A stretch of 64,000 bases of DNA from Patiria miniata (GCF_015706575.1 NW_024037068.1:1364001-1428000), one strand, 5' to 3'. Numbered from the stretch's first letter, positions 36,015 through 48,771 are shown. Numbers and translations: made by a program. The notes: a model not told the origin generated them from the letters alone.

Positions 36015-37420
36015 CGAAGATGACCCTTAGCTATGGACACTTCTGCCCCTCACACGCATGCATTAGTACAATGTACCTCGGGATTTCTCACAAGGTACAC
36101 ACATGTATTTTTCCTGGAGCTGTTTTTGCTGATTGAAATGGCATCGTGTGTATGAAAATTCATCTGGGGGTTAAAAGCTACAAGGCGCTGCTCATTTGAA
36201 TTTTCAATTCCTGTATTACGCAAGTGAATCTAATGATCCTAAAAACAATTTGCAGTCTGTTTTCTTAAAAGGTGCATTGCGTACAAGTCTATAGGCCCTA
36301 AAGATTTTCTATTTTTTTGTTATGCCTGATTTTTTTTTGGATTTTTTTGTGGCCATCTTGTTGTTGTTGTCGCCTCTAAAGTTCCATTTTTCAGGTTTGG
36401 TGTGGTTCTTTGTCCTAAAAATTCACATAGTGGAGGCAAGCTGGCTCTGTTTTTATTTTCAAAGCTGTGTTTTGGGGTTTCTTTTGTAGAGGAATTTAGA
36501 ACATTATTAAGTACGGCTAAGTCATTCTGACTGACAAAAGAGGAATGATAGATGGAGCACATAAGTGCCTGGGAACGGCAGGGGAGGGACATTGTACGTT
36601 GCACTGTGCATGCTCCGGGTATTCAATTGCTTGATGTATTTCCGTCGTATTAATCAATGTTAATAACGGACTAATTGGCCTTGGTATAAAACAGTCGCCG
36701 CCGAATGGGACAATTACCTCTAAAGAGCTACGGAAATGAACACTACAGGATCGTTGACAGAAGAGTATCCTGCCGCCTTGTGCTTGATTACAATTTGAAT
36801 GCGTGTACGCTGCATGGCCTGTACATTTAGTGTAGTATCAGTGTTTGGCCATTTATTTCTTGTCATCAGTAAAATGTTCATTTCATTAGGCCCTACAGTT
36901 TGCTTGTTAGGTACTTTGTAAACAAGTGTTCTGTCCTTTTTTTGGGGGGATGCATTTTCAAGTTAGACAACTACATCAATTTGAAGTGAAGTTGTCACTG
37001 GGGAAACTGCAGAGATACATGTGGCATTCTCCATTGTTTTGTTTTTACAGGTGAATAGAAGCATGGGTGTACTTAGCATTACATTAATTCACTGTATGGA
37101 CTTCCTAACAAAAGATGTCCACATAAACCAGGTAGCAGCGACGTTGTGTGGACTTGCCCACTTCCACACAGTGTTTTCCCCTCTCTGGAAAACAGGTTAA
37201 GAGGCATTTTGGGGTTAGGTTTATCTCTGGCAAAAAGAAGAGAAACACTGAAGGGAAATCATAGGAAAAAAAATTGGGTTGAAAGAGTTTTCACAGTGTG
37301 AGTAGGTATTTCTTCACTACACGAAAACAAAGGAATGTCCACACTACGTACATGTGTATGTAACGTAATGGCTTTGCTTTGCCTGTTTCTTGTGTGTTCA
37401 ACTCTTGAACAACACACAAA
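36015..37420. other. Unassigned, partly single-copy-looking
   Basis: 36600-36800 is complex sequence with homeodomain-type cores (TTAATCAAT, GGACTAATTGG), without a long frame. The rest shows nothing. Confidence 0.3.
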
Positions 37421-37424
37421 ACTG

Positions 37425-37995
37425 TCCTTGGGCACGGCACTTTGTCACACATTGCTTCTCCCCACCCAGGAGTAAAATGGGTACATGTGAGGGCAGAGAT
37501 GGTGTTTGTGATTGATTTTAGCTGCATTGCACCAAAGTGGCAGAATGGAGCTGTATGGGCTCTGTGTGCCAACAAAGAGGGAGTGTTTTTACCACTTTTG
37601 AGAGCACCTTGGATGGGTCACACAGCGTGTAACGTGCTGTACTGTACTGGTGATCGTGCGCGAATTACGCACGACTTCCTGAATGTACCAAAGCTATTAG
37701 CCACAGCGTCTTTGCGTGAGCGTCAGGCGTCCTCGGCGCGCGAATTCGTTCAAATTTAACTTGCGATTGTCTCCCTGACTAATCCCCGATCCCAATAACT
37801 TTGGATCATTCCAAATACGCAGTGGATGGACCAGGAACCAGTCTAGGTCTCCCCCAACTCTTCTTTTCTGGCTGTTGAAGGGGTTGAGATGTCTTTTGAA
37901 TGTTTTATTGGCCTTATGAGCAGGGTAATAATGATGTTGCACCTTGAGCACCAAGACTAGTGGATACGTGCGCTTTATAAATACACATTATTATT
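37425..37995 (+). repeat. SINE of the 60118-60475 family, split by about 375 bp
   Basis: The body matches at 37425-37520 (GGCACTTTGTCACACATTGC) and at 37896-37995 (tail GTGCGCTTTATAAATACACA). The tRNA head is missing, and 37521-37895 is unrelated, GC-richer sequence. Confidence 0.6.
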
Positions 37996-37999
37996 TTGT

Positions 38000-40900
38000 T
38001 GTGATTTAGTATCGTTTCCTTTAAAAAACAAATACTAATTATAACAGGATAAAAAGAATTGTTAAGATTGAGGTGAAAATAATTATTCCTATCAAGACTA
38101 TTTTCTTTACAACTTTTATTTTTATGCTTTGTGATTTCCAAAACAGAGTCTCAAAAAAATATTTCCTCAGTGTACTATTTCAGCCTCAAAAGAAACCTGT
38201 CAACCTTTGCGGGAATCCACCTGGGAGATGCACAAGATACCTATCACAAGGACAAGATTCTGGCTTCCTTTTGTATGCCAGGGATAATTGAGCCGCATGC
38301 GGGGATCGGAGAGGCTTGCCCTTTTCAAACCTCTCCTCATCCGAGATGTTTGATGTGCCTTCGGGGCACTTCATAATAACACACCGTACAAGTTTCGTAT
38401 CACCGGAGCTTGTTGTTAGCTTCATAATAATCTACAGGGTTGTGTCCATTACCGGTATTGAATCGGTGCGATATTTTTTTTGTTTGCTCTCGGTGTTCCG
38501 CGTCTTTCTCATTCCGTTGGGATTAGCAAGATTCTTTTGTCTGGCGTTGGGTTAATGGATTAGAGCGTGGTAACGGAATCCCAAGAAATGGATCGGATTA
38601 AGTCAATCTGACGGCTTGGGTGTGGAGAAGAAAACATGGCAAATGGTGTCAAGTTACAACGGGTGCAAACAAATTAGTGTGATTTTCAGTCTTTGGACAG
38701 AGTCTTAGCTACTGGGTACTTGTACATGTATTATATGTTGCAGTATCGACTGTGACATCTTTTCATTTCTGAGAAATTAAAAAACAGCGATGCTGTCTTT
38801 CAAAAAGGTCCATCAGCCTTATGAGACCCTTGTTTTTGATCTTGGAAATAGTCATATTCTCAGTCTGGTCCTAAATGTCCAATGCTTGATATTTCCTTTA
38901 GACATTATTTAGACTTGGGGTGCAAGTTATGTAGCTTAAAGTGGTAAATAGGAGATTATTCAAATCAGAATGAAATGATACAATCTGTTAAGGTATGTAG
39001 GACAAGTTGCTTTGTGATGCATTTTTTTCCCCCGTTTGACGCAAAATTGCTCAAAATCTTAAGAATGGTGTTTTGCAACAATAACTTGATGCAGTTTCAG
39101 CTCAGTGGATACTATACATGTACATTTTGAGAAAACAGAGAAATGTACGCACAATTTTTGGGGTCTGGCAACTGCATTCAATTGCTAATGCAGGAAAACC
39201 TGTGCCTGTGGGCACATTTTATTAAAACTTCTTCAATGATTGCATTCTTCTGACATGTCTGAATGATATCATTTCAGGCAAAATAATTTCACAGCATATT
39301 TGGTTATACTTTGAGCAAGAATTTTCTTGTTTAATTTGTGGGTATGTTTCCAGGTAATTGCAAATGTTGCTATGTGCCTTTAAGACTTAAATTTTAAATG
39401 AGAGTCCACATTTGCTTTAAATACATTTTTAGAAAGGCTAATTTGCTTTCTTTCAGTGCCCAAGAAAACCTAAGTCATCAATTAAAGCATTTTTTTTTAC
39501 TGCAATTAAAAAAAACAAGCATACACATGTATACATGTTTTATTCTCTTGGTTTTTAATTATTTTGAGAAATAAAGATGTCCGAACTATATGCTAATATT
39601 CAGTTTTACCCTGTAGTCTAAGTGGAAATTCATCCAGAAATGGAAAATTGGAGCTTGTCAAAACTCATTTAAATCAAATTGTAATATGGCCGCCATTCCT
39701 TGTTATTGTCATCTGTTGAGTTTAAGATCATTCATTGCGATTTCATTAAAGCTACAGTGTAATGTATTTTGCCATCTTCTATTGCATGACAAAACTTAGG
39801 TATTACATTTTAAAAAACAAATCTTTAAACTTTTCTTGGAAATCCCAGCAATTTTTTTATGTTTAAGGTTTGTTTTAAACAATGTCAGATGGAACAGAGA
39901 AATTTATTGTTATGGATTCTAATCTGTGCTTTGCAAGACACTTCTTCATCCATGTTTGGCTGTCATCAGATTTTTCTTGTACATCTCTGCAGTTGTCAAT
40001 CTTTGTTTCCACTTGAAGTTGCACAACACATGCAAAATAGCCACAGACTTTTGAACCAATCACAGCACAGTATTGGCCATAGAGCACCGCCCCCTTTTCC
40101 TCTCATCCAATCACAGTCCAGTTAGTCACTCACCTCCACTGCATGCACCTGATTGTACACAGCACAGCTGCATGCAGTACACAGTGCAAAAAAGCTGAGA
40201 TCCTCTGAGGGAACTACATACTGTACATGAACATGTACTATAATATCCTGTAATATTAGAGTACGTGTACATTTAGATAACGCATTGCACTGGTATGGCA
40301 CTCAGTCGTTGCCATCTCTGTAGCTGAGGTATCTACACATTGCAAGTTAAGTTTGTGTTGCATCTTTCACTATTAAACTTGATAAGACGTCCAGTTGGTA
40401 AGTTTTCATTAATTTTCATTTCTTCCAAACATTTATGTTTTAGTTTTTTTTTATTTTACATTTCATAAAATTATAGAAACATAAGCATATTTTTTTTTTT
40501 TGTATTTTTTTGGGGGGAGTTTAGGAGAGTTACTGATGAATGGGTATTGGTCCTGTTGCTTGAAGGTTTTTGCCATTTTTTCATCTTCTTCCTTTTTGTT
40601 ATATATTTTTTCGTTTTATTAAATTTTATGTTTATTGATTGATTGATTGATCATTTTTTTGGATGGGAAGGTTTTTGTTCTAGTTTTAACATTTTTGGTG
40701 TAAGAGACCACACATATAGCTGTCATACATGTACCAGTAGATAAAGACAAATTTCCTTTGCTACATAAAAAGTTACGTTCTGTTTGAAACAAACGTATTT
40801 TCTTCCCTCGGATCAAGGTGGAATTTGCATCATAGAGATTATGTATTTCCCCAAGGAAAATTCTCTTATAAAAAGTTTAGTTGCAGTACCTGCTGCTACA
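38000..40900. other. Unassigned sequence
   Basis: 38180-38640 is GC-richer and complex but has no bounded frame. 38640-40900 is A/T-rich with no recognisable element. Confidence 0.35.
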
Positions 40901-40906
40901 TCAGAC

Positions 40907-41030
40907 TCGAACTGGCCAGCCGACCCCGGCAATCTTGGTGGTCAATTGATAAGACTTCTGCATTACTTAGTAAGCAGGAGGTTGTGGGTTCGAGTCCCAC
41001 CCTTGTGAATTTTTTCTCACATTTACTAGC
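40907..41030 (+). repeat. tRNA-like SINE head
   Basis: TGGTCAATTGATAAGACTTC and GGTTCGAGTCCCACCC form correctly spaced promoter boxes. The acceptor stem is absent. Confidence 0.5.
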
Positions 41031-41539
41031 AAGCCTTCGGACGACACTGAGTATACACACCGTACATGTAAATATGTCAGCGACGAAGGGCATTTAAAAA
41101 TGGTATTTAAATGTAGCTTTTCTAACACTTGCATGATTTTACATTGATGTATACGTACATCTCCTAAATCTTGTTGGCTACAAGTGTACTGGACAATACG
41201 TAATTGCTGGGAACAGGTGGGACTTCGTCTCAGCAATTTCACCCCTGAATTGTCTGTCCTCAATACTCACACAGTCTTAATAGATATGCCAATCCACTAC
41301 ATCCTCAGGCATTGCCAAATTGATTTAGATTTTACCAATCAAGCTCTCAGCCCCACGCCGGACAAAATTCAGGGATTCTCTTTTTTTTTTAAATTGAGAA
41401 ACGTGACGAGGCCATTTTACCGGTACGAGTTGATGATGGAAGCACGACAACATGTTGATGACACAAGAGTGATTATTTGAGGTAGAGTTTGGGACGTGCA
41501 AGCCTTTGTGACTTTGGCAAATCAGCTCAAGTTTTAGTT

Positions 41540-42020
41540 AACGCTCGCAAGTGAACCACCTGCGCTTGTCGTTAACGAAGGTCACTGACTTGTTTCATGT
41601 TTTGGGCTTGTAGATGCTGGAAAAACCAAGAAAACCTATCATGTTCTTGTAGTCTGGTTCCCTGACCCCACTTAAGATGAAACGAAGCAATTAATACACT
41701 TTGGGGAATTGTAAGGTCAGAGAGTCAGTCTAGCAGGCTTGTACCCCTTCACAGGTGTGTGATCAATTGCAAAGAAAAGTCAGAATAACTAAATATGGAA
41801 AATTAAGAACAGTTTTTGAAAAAAAGCCAGTTTTCTCCAACGCTGGTCGGCCGACCAGCGTTGGAAAAATACAGTTTTTCTTGAAAATGTCAGCTCACCA
41901 GGAGCCACGATTTTAAAGGATGCTTTAGACTGTCAGTCCCTAACAATTCAGTAAGGTATTTCGTGGTAATTTGATCATTTCGTTTTTCGATGTTTGCAAA
42001 TGTTGTATTTTCCCTTTAAA
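41540..42020 (-). repeat. Dispersed repeat R, inverse copy with perfect palindrome
   Basis: Inverse of 14640-15020. It carries a perfect 28-bp palindrome at 41837-41864 made of the half-site CCAACGCTGGTCGG and its complement. Confidence 0.65.
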
Positions 42021-42049
42021 CGCATAAATATTAAATCAATGTGTGTGTG

Positions 42050-42497
42050 CTAGGGGTGTGCATTTACGGATAGAACGGGAACCTGGTACCCGATTGGAAA
42101 AAAAACACGGATACCCGAGTACCGATGACAGAAACCCAATCCGAAAATCAAATCTCGGAAGTTGCTGTTTAGATTGTTCATAAAGGTCCGCACGATAATA
42201 CTGCCACATCGGTGTGCCAATGCAGTAAGATACAAGTGTGTAGAGTGAGCTTTAGGCCTACAGCTTTACGGTGTAAATTGCAACTTTCACGAGTGTCATA
42301 TATTTTAAAATATGTATTGTTTTCCCAAGTAGCCTGGTTTTCATTTTTTTAAATCCTCCGCAAATGACATTTGAAAACTTTCTTCTTTATTGTCTGAGAA
42401 AGTAATTTGTAAAGTTGATTGCGGGTAATCGATTCCATAATCTGGAACCGTTTCCTGACATGATCGGTCGGGTACCCGGTTCCGATGCATAACCCCA
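42050..42497 (+). mobile_element. Possible hAT-like element with GGGGTGTGCAT ends
   Basis: Left TAGGGGTGTGCATTTACGG with GGTACCCGAT pairs with right GGGTACCCGG then ATGCATAACCCCA in inverse. The flanks GTGTGTGC and GTGTGTAA agree at 6 of 8 positions. There is no coding capacity. Confidence 0.45.
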
Positions 42498-42499
42498 GT

Positions 42500-44140
42500 G
42501 TGTAATAGACATTTATTCAATGTTGTTTATTACATTGTACAAACATTTATTTTAAAAGTACATTTATATAAAACAAGAAATGAATCTACTTAATATGAAG
42601 TAGAAAAATACATTTACAACATGTATTTAAGCAATACAAACATTATTCACTTTTGAATGAGACATTGAGCAAACAGATCCACCCGCATTTAGTTATTGAA
42701 TATTTAGTTTAGACATTTTAAAATCGATAACTCAGGTGGATCTTTTGTGCAATATGGCTGCAAAAGCATCCCAAAAACAAAGGTAGGTTTTTCTATTAAA
42801 AAAACATGTATGAAATGAAAATTTGTTTGAAAAGAAAAAATGAACATGTTGAAGACAAGGAGCAGACAATTTTAAAATCTGATTGGGTAAAACCAGTTGC
42901 TTAGCCAGCGGGGGCAAGGGGTGTATTTACTCCCCCAAAGACTGCGGATGTGCAAGTGCCCTTTTCAAGAAATGTTTAACCCCCAATAAAAATGACCTTG
43001 CTACACCTATAAAAAAACTGATCATTGTCAGACAACTTTAAAATCTGCTTGGATAAAACTGATCTTTGTATTATACAAACCAACTTGCACCATATACGGT
43101 TAACCATAACATGTACGGTACCGGTAAGTACAGTTGTTCCTGGCAGACATACATGTATGCACACCATTTTCAGAGGGCCAATTTGAAGCATTCACAATCG
43201 CTTGAGAACGGACCCTGTGATTGTGGAGCGTGAAGCCGTGGCATTGTAGGGTCCGGAGCCCGTTTAAGGCCCCAGACAATTTTGGATTCTAGATGCTCTG
43301 TGGTTCAATCTAAGGCAATTTTCTGGCAACTTTCCCCTTACTCTTTTTGAGCAAAATCTGTTAAGATTATAAGCAAAATTTATTTTGTATTTGTTTGGAA
43401 TATACTTTTGTTTCTTCCGTACAAAAAGCCATGCATTTTCATAAGTTTCCATATTTTCTTTGTGAAAGTGATGTGTAGCCTTTGACATTATTTGTAAATT
43501 CTTGCTTTCTGAGATATATAATATTCTTTCCTCCATGTTTTGTCAAAAGGAAGTAAATGAGTCATGTAATGATTTCTTGAGAGAAATCCGTTTATCCCAT
43601 ATGCTGGCATTGCGCGAACTTTTTAAAAAAAATGGGTAGTTCCATGTACACAGCGCACAACGAGCTGATGAGACCAGCGTTTCCATATGATCACATTAAT
43701 TTAATGCTACCGTATCTACTCCTGCCACATTCGCTCAACGTAATTTATGCGGCCGTAGGAGAGGTATCTGTGCTCTTAAAATCCGCAAACGGTCCACTGA
43801 ACTTTTGGGCAGGCAGAGGCGCGGCATATGCGCCAGTATGGTACTTTGCAAGGTGTGGCCGACTTATTTTTAAAAAAAATTTTAAAAAATTCTTGTTTGG
43901 CTGGATCCACGGATGACGCACACATGTTTGTACAGAAGGACAGCATTGTCATTACGTGCATAGGAACCTGCACTTTATACAAATGTATAATTACATGAGG
44001 AAGTTATGTAAACAAACAGAATAAAGCTTGCTTTTTTTATACAACCCGACAAAACTGTCCTGAAATTGATTTTTTTTTTCTGCAATAGAGCCTCCAGCAT
44101 GTTCCATTGTACTGTTTTGATTGATTAAGTTGATGAAAAA
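42500..44140. other. Unassigned sequence
   Basis: Apart from the short repeat at 43262-43345 nothing is recognisable. 45700-47080 is the same. Confidence 0.35.
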
Positions 44141-44144
44141 TAAT

Positions 44145-44517
44145 AATAATAATAATGGAGTCTTATATAGCGCACATTAGGTAAATACGAGGTAAATAAA
44201 GTTTATGAGAAATATGAGACCCATTATGTAGCACCTTATAATGGTTTACAAGGTGCTGCGGCGCATATTGCAGCCACTGCCAGAAACACCGGGGCAAACC
44301 CCTTCTCTTAGCGATAAGTGTTACTGGGTTCTTTAACGTGCATTACACAACACACAGGACCTATGGCTTTACGTCCCATCCGAAGGACGAAGCAATAATG
44401 GTAAAGTGCCTTACTCAAGAGCACAAGCACCATGTTCCCATGGTCAGGATTCGAACCCATGCACCACAGCACACGAGTCGAACACCGTAACCACTGGACC
44501 ACAGTGCCCCACAAATG
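44145..44517 (-). repeat. Full-length SINE with (ATT)n tail
   Basis: Minus strand: a tRNA-like head (GTGGTCCAGTGGTTACGG; GGTTCGAATCCTGACC), then a body with GCACGTTAAAGAACCCAGT, and a tail GCGCTATATAAGACTCC ending in ATT repeats. About 370 bp; it looks complete. Confidence 0.75.
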
Positions 44518-44954
44518 TGATTATCATGAAAAATGCAGGGAAATAATAAAAATCACCCAAATATTTTTCTTTTTATGTACAATGTACCATTACATCAAGC
44601 TTAATTATTTCTGACATGAAACTTGGTGAAGGGGGATAGGGGTTATTCTTCGACTTCTAAAGTTGGACTTTTAACTTCCATGGCAATGGTGCTACTTACT
44701 AATGGTCATCGTGCACACGAGTTGTATTGGTTAGGGTTGTGATAAATATACCAAATATTCAAATATTTGATAACCGATCGTCTGAATATCATCTATTTTT
44801 TTTTGTTCAAATAAATAATTACAAAAAATTAAAAACATTTGTTCAAATAAAAAATGTAACAGAATTTTAAATGTGGGATGTCTTAGGAAGATGCCAGCAA
44901 CATCCATGATGTTCTTTTAATCGTATAAGTTGTGCGGTTTTACCGTTATGTCTA

Positions 44955-45700
44955 AATGTGATGCGATCAAGCTACATGAGTCGTTTGTTGACCCCACTGA
45001 TCTCTATATAAAGACTGGATAGCGGATATCCATACACCAGTCACACAGTAAACTTTGCATATTGACCAATTCGCCCCGGTCTCACGAAGATGGCCTCGTA
45101 TATTACGAACGTTCTACGCGTAAAAAGCGCGCGCGCTGTATCAAGAGTTGACGCGCATTTTGGTCACATTCACGTATTATGATGTTCTAAAAAGGACACA
45201 TTTCCGCAGTGATTATTTTTTCCAAATCGCCGAAAAAGGAACTGCGGCATTAAAAAAAAGTAAACCACGACGTTAGAAAAATTGTAAACCGTGATCAGTG
45301 GTGGTGGTTAAAATATAAATCAAGTGAACTGCGATGTTACAAAAGAAATCATGATGCTATGAAGACGGCAACTTGTCCGTTGTAGATCACCAGCCGTCTC
45401 ACTGGTCTCACCAATATGGCGTCAAATTCATTCATTGTGCGGCTCTTTATCCGCTATCCAGTCTTTATATAGAGATCAGTGGTTGACCCTGGTCAAAAAA
45501 AATTTATTACAGATTGCAAAAGAGCACAATCTCAGCATTACTGCTGTGAAAACCGCATGCTGATACCATCTTTAGTTCAAAAATTATGGAAGTCGGAACA
45601 CCAAGAGATGTGATGAAGTGATGTGATGAAGTGGCCCTATTTTGGCCTGTATCTCCACTTAAAAATTCCAGACAAATGACTCATTTAGCTTGATGCTACA
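44955..45700 (+). mobile_element. Second copy of the 839-1085 element, split by the hAT-like MITE
   Basis: Left part to 44994 (GATCAAGCTACATGAGTCG) and right part from 45490 (AGCACAATCTCAGCATTACT ... GACTCATTTAGCTTGATG) match the first copy when the 487-bp insert and one copy of its duplication are removed. Confidence 0.65.
44995..45481 (+). mobile_element. hAT-like MITE with 34-bp perfect inverted ends
   Basis: 487 bp beginning CACTGATCTCTATATAAAGA then CTGGATAGCGGATA, repeated exactly in inverse at the right end. Direct 8-bp repeats GTTGACCC at 44987-44994 and 45482-45489 fit hAT. The interior has CpG-rich GCGCGCGCTG but no open frame. It splits a copy of the repeat found intact at 839-1085. 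Confidence 0.83.
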
Positions 45701-47089
45701 AATGCTACAATTTTGTTGAAATCCACTTTCAATGTTTTGAGAGCTTCCATTCCAGTATTGGCTCAAATTTCTTCTTTTCATTAAAAATGGTCAAATATCA
45801 ACTATTCCGCTATCTCTTCGTTATCTCTTCTTAACCCCAGGTGCATGCAAATCCATTTTAAGTCTGGCACATGTTAAAATCATCAGCGCATTTCGAATAT
45901 TGGATTACATGAACTTGATCAAGTTGGAATTTAAATAAATACTGAATTCAGCTTTAACAGTGCATAAACTAGTATTATCCTGGTGAACATGCAAATGACA
46001 TAGGATTTATTCATATTTTGTGTCGCCATAATGAAATTTAAAATTCATTGAATATTGGGAAGAAAAAGAAATAATTGATTTCCAAGCTCGAAAAGAAACT
46101 GAGACTATGATCATTCAAGCGTGCATGAAAGTTAACGATTGTGACCATCTGTTGTGGAACTGTTTTATTGTGTCTGGTTTTACTGTTATTTATTGTTGTG
46201 TGTTGAGGCTTGCTCATGCCTAGAAGCATTTGTTAAAAGGCTGTACAAATTTATGTGAAAAAAATGCAAACCACTTAAAGACACAAATTTCTTAATAAAA
46301 AGGCACGAAATATATGTAGTACTTGTAAAATTCTGCTAATCTGCTAATGTTTTTAACCCTAACGTACCTGAATCCATCAAAATCCACACCCGTGTTTTGG
46401 AGGATTTCGGCGGATTAAGGATATCGGTACCTATAGCTCCATATGGAAAAAGTTGGGGGATTGTGATGGATTCACGACAGTAAGCCTAGTGGTACTGCAG
46501 GATTTAAATGAGAAAAAAATCTCAATCCGTTTACAAATGTACATATTTTCCACACCATTCAAACGTAGCTCGTAACCTGATTTTCCTTTATGTAATGAAA
46601 AAAACATACATACTGGTAGAACAAATAATTAACCTATTTAATTTACAAAACCTTGGAAACACTCGGTACTTGATTACATTCAAAGTTTTTACTTGATGAC
46701 TGCCTGCTATTTACAATGTATTATGTCAATACTTTTGATTTATCATGCCAATCACTCTGGTCTGCAGACATAATGGCCAGGCGTCAACCTTTGTGAAACA
46801 CCTAAACGTTTAAACAGTTCGTAAAATATTTGCTAAACGTTTACAAAATCAAACGCAAAGTCACATCCTTAGAACGATCTTTAATCCAAGTAGGCGTTTT
46901 GATAATAATTTGGAAGGTTACTTTTGGGATAAATGCATGATATCCTATGCCTTTTACATGTGAAAGTAATAAGTATGCAGAATGTACTATCGACGATTTT
47001 CCAAGTATTTGAATGGCATGTCATAGATACATCAATAAAGTCTTTTAATCTAAATGGTTTTCTTTATATACATGTTTATATTTCCATTC

Positions 47090-47580
47090 GCCATCATCAT
47101 CGGTAGTCTGCCGTAGGCAGGTCCTTGTACATGAGCTACAGATGCGTAAATATTATGAATTCCTCCATGCCACTCGGTCTCGGCCCATTCTCTTCGTCTC
47201 CACGTACCTCCCTCTCTTGATCCCATCCAGCAATTCTTCCTCTTCCTCCCTAAGTTCCCTCAAGTCTTCCTTCCAGGACATCCTTCACTAGAATATTCCC
47301 TCTCAAGATGTGTCCAATCCCTTCTCCTGTCTTTGTTCAGTAACCTTTCGTAAACTTCTCTCTTCGATAACTCTTACTGAGAACTTCAACATTGATACTT
47401 CTCTTGAAGCAACTCAGCTGATCATCAGCATCCTTCTCCAATCCCAACATCTCGAACGCACTTCACAGGTCTATCCCCTCTTTTCTCAACGTCCATGTCT
47501 CCGACACTGCACAGTGCTCCAGATCAAGCATTTCACAATTCACAGTTCTATTAAAGCATATAGGATCGTTCGCAAACACT
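47090..47580 (-). pseudogene. 3' end of a dead non-LTR (LINE) reverse transcriptase
   Basis: Read on the minus strand, the segment translates in one frame to typical LINE C-terminal blocks: SETWTLRKEGI at about 47505-47475, then AFEM, then NVEVL, then GHILRGNILVKDVLEGRLEG at about 47315-47256. A run of Arg/Trp-rich remnants follows. The frame has several stops, for example shortly after SETWTLRKEGIDL, between NVEVL and GHILRG, and just after RLEGT. The 3' flank contains GGACCTGCCTACGGCAG followed by a short GATGATG run, which resembles the 3' ends of many animal LINEs. Only the last 490 bp remain; the catalytic RT domain and endonuclease are absent. The clade is uncertain. Confidence 0.72.
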
Positions 47581-47644
47581 CAAAAAACAAAACTGCAAAA
47601 TAATATTATGAAACAGCCCACTTGATTGTAAGTAAATTATACTA

Positions 47645-48075
47645 GTAGTTGAAACATCCTGTGAAATCGTTGAGCCTGGCATGCTGTCATTCTCAAGACA
47701 AGAGGAATTTTGTATCACTGTTAACAACGTTTGTATGGTGACCATTTTGCTGAGAACAAAACAGTTTTCTCAAATACTACATCCATTAAACGGCCTGCGA
47801 GCCAGCTGTTGACTTCACCTGGGTACCCTAGGTATCTGTATGTATTACTTTCCCACGATGGAGCTGTCACTCAGGAGACCTAACGCTATGGGTTCAATGC
47901 AGGACATATCCCGCGAGCACACTTTGACAGTTGAAAGCGAACAGCGTTTTTGCGTGTTTTCCTAGCACCAATGGACACAGAACATTGAACAGCTAGTGGA
48001 ACGATATCTGCTATAAACTAAATAGCCCTTAAATCAGTCCATTCCATGAAATTATGACAAATGCAAATAATATCC
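47645..48075 (+). repeat. Diverged relative of repeat R upstream of FOXRED2
   Basis: GAAACATCCTGTGAAATCGT at the left and CACAGAACATTGAACAGCTA then CATGAAATTATGACAAATGC at the right resemble copies 1 and 2 in order. The middle does not match. It ends about 220 bp before the FOXRED2 exon. Confidence 0.35.
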
Positions 48076-48293
48076 ATTAACTTTAAGACTGTCAAAAAGA
48101 CTGGCTACTTCAGTTATTAGATAGAGGGGAGTGGTTACAGTAAAGTATCTTGCTGAGGAACAGAAGTAAGGTTACTCTGGTGTTACATGATGATTGAAAG
48201 ACATGTATCCCGGTATACTTGCACTACCAGAACAAACGTTAGTACCGGTAACTTGTAATTACTAACCATAACTATTTCTTGATTTGCTTGCAG

Positions 48294-48353
48294 AATTAAA
48301 GTCTGCGGACAGTGCCTTCTGACAACCGGGCCTTCATCAGACACAAGGTCGTC
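48294..48353 (+). other. FOXRED2: FOXRED2 5' UTR part of the first coding exon
   Basis: A good 3' splice site (TTTGCTTGCAG ending at 48293, with TACTAAC at about 48260 as a possible branch point) lies just upstream. The exon therefore probably begins at 48294. An in-frame TAA at 48297-48299 closes the frame, so translation cannot start further upstream in this exon. This implies at least one non-coding exon further 5', which I could not locate. The frame can be read from a GTG at 48312, but the first ATG is at 48354. Confidence 0.6.
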
Positions 48354-48703
48354 ATGACAACCACCTGGTATGCATTCCTCCTGGTGCTCCTGTCCCAGCT
48401 CATCGGCAACCTGCAGGCCGGGTGGCATACCGGTACTGCCCCGCCCGCCGGACAGTCCTGGCAGTACTGCGTTGTTGGCGCCGGCCCGGGCGGTCTTCAG
48501 ATGGGCTTCTTCCTTGATCGGGCAGGGCGGGACTACGTGATCCTAGAGCGCGCCAACACCAGCGGGGTCTTCTTTGAAACCTACCCGCGACACCGGAAAC
48601 TGATCAGCATCAATAAGAGACACACGGGCAAGACCAACAAGGAGTTCAACTTGAGACACGATTGGAACTCGTTGCTGAGTGACGACGAAAGCTTGCAGAT
48701 GAC
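48354..48703 (+). CDS. FOXRED2: FOXRED2 coding exon 1: signal peptide and FAD-binding Rossmann motif
   Basis: FOXRED2 (ERFAD) is known as an ER-luminal flavoprotein that works in ER-associated degradation with SEL1L/OS-9 and ERdj5. This exon encodes residues 1-116 plus two bases of codon 117. Residues 1-22 form a hydrophobic signal peptide ending LQA, which fits ER entry. The FAD dinucleotide-binding motif GAGPGG is at residues 42-47 after a beta strand (YCVV), and the acidic ribose-binding end of the second strand (VILER) is at about 61-66. The block [13 protein letters not shown] (77-89) and the run [11 protein letters not shown] (99-109) are near-identical to the vertebrate protein as I remember it. 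N68-T-S is a possible glycosylation site. The start is the first ATG after an in-frame stop. The donor GTAAGT follows 48703, phase 2. The exon is GC-rich relative to its flanks. Confidence 0.93.
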
Positions 48704-48771
48704 GTAAGTTCAGTTTGGAATTGTTTCTCATTGGGTCTAATTCTTGAGCAAGTGAGGGCGCAGTATTGTTC

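Noticed and set aside
47310-47603. 97-residue + strand protein
   Set aside because: It is the shadow of the minus-strand LINE remnant, which explains its composition.
48312-48353. A longer FOXRED2 N terminus starting at the GTG at 48312
   Set aside because: GTG is not a normal animal start; the first ATG at 48354 is directly followed by a good signal peptide, and the frame is closed by TAA at 48297.
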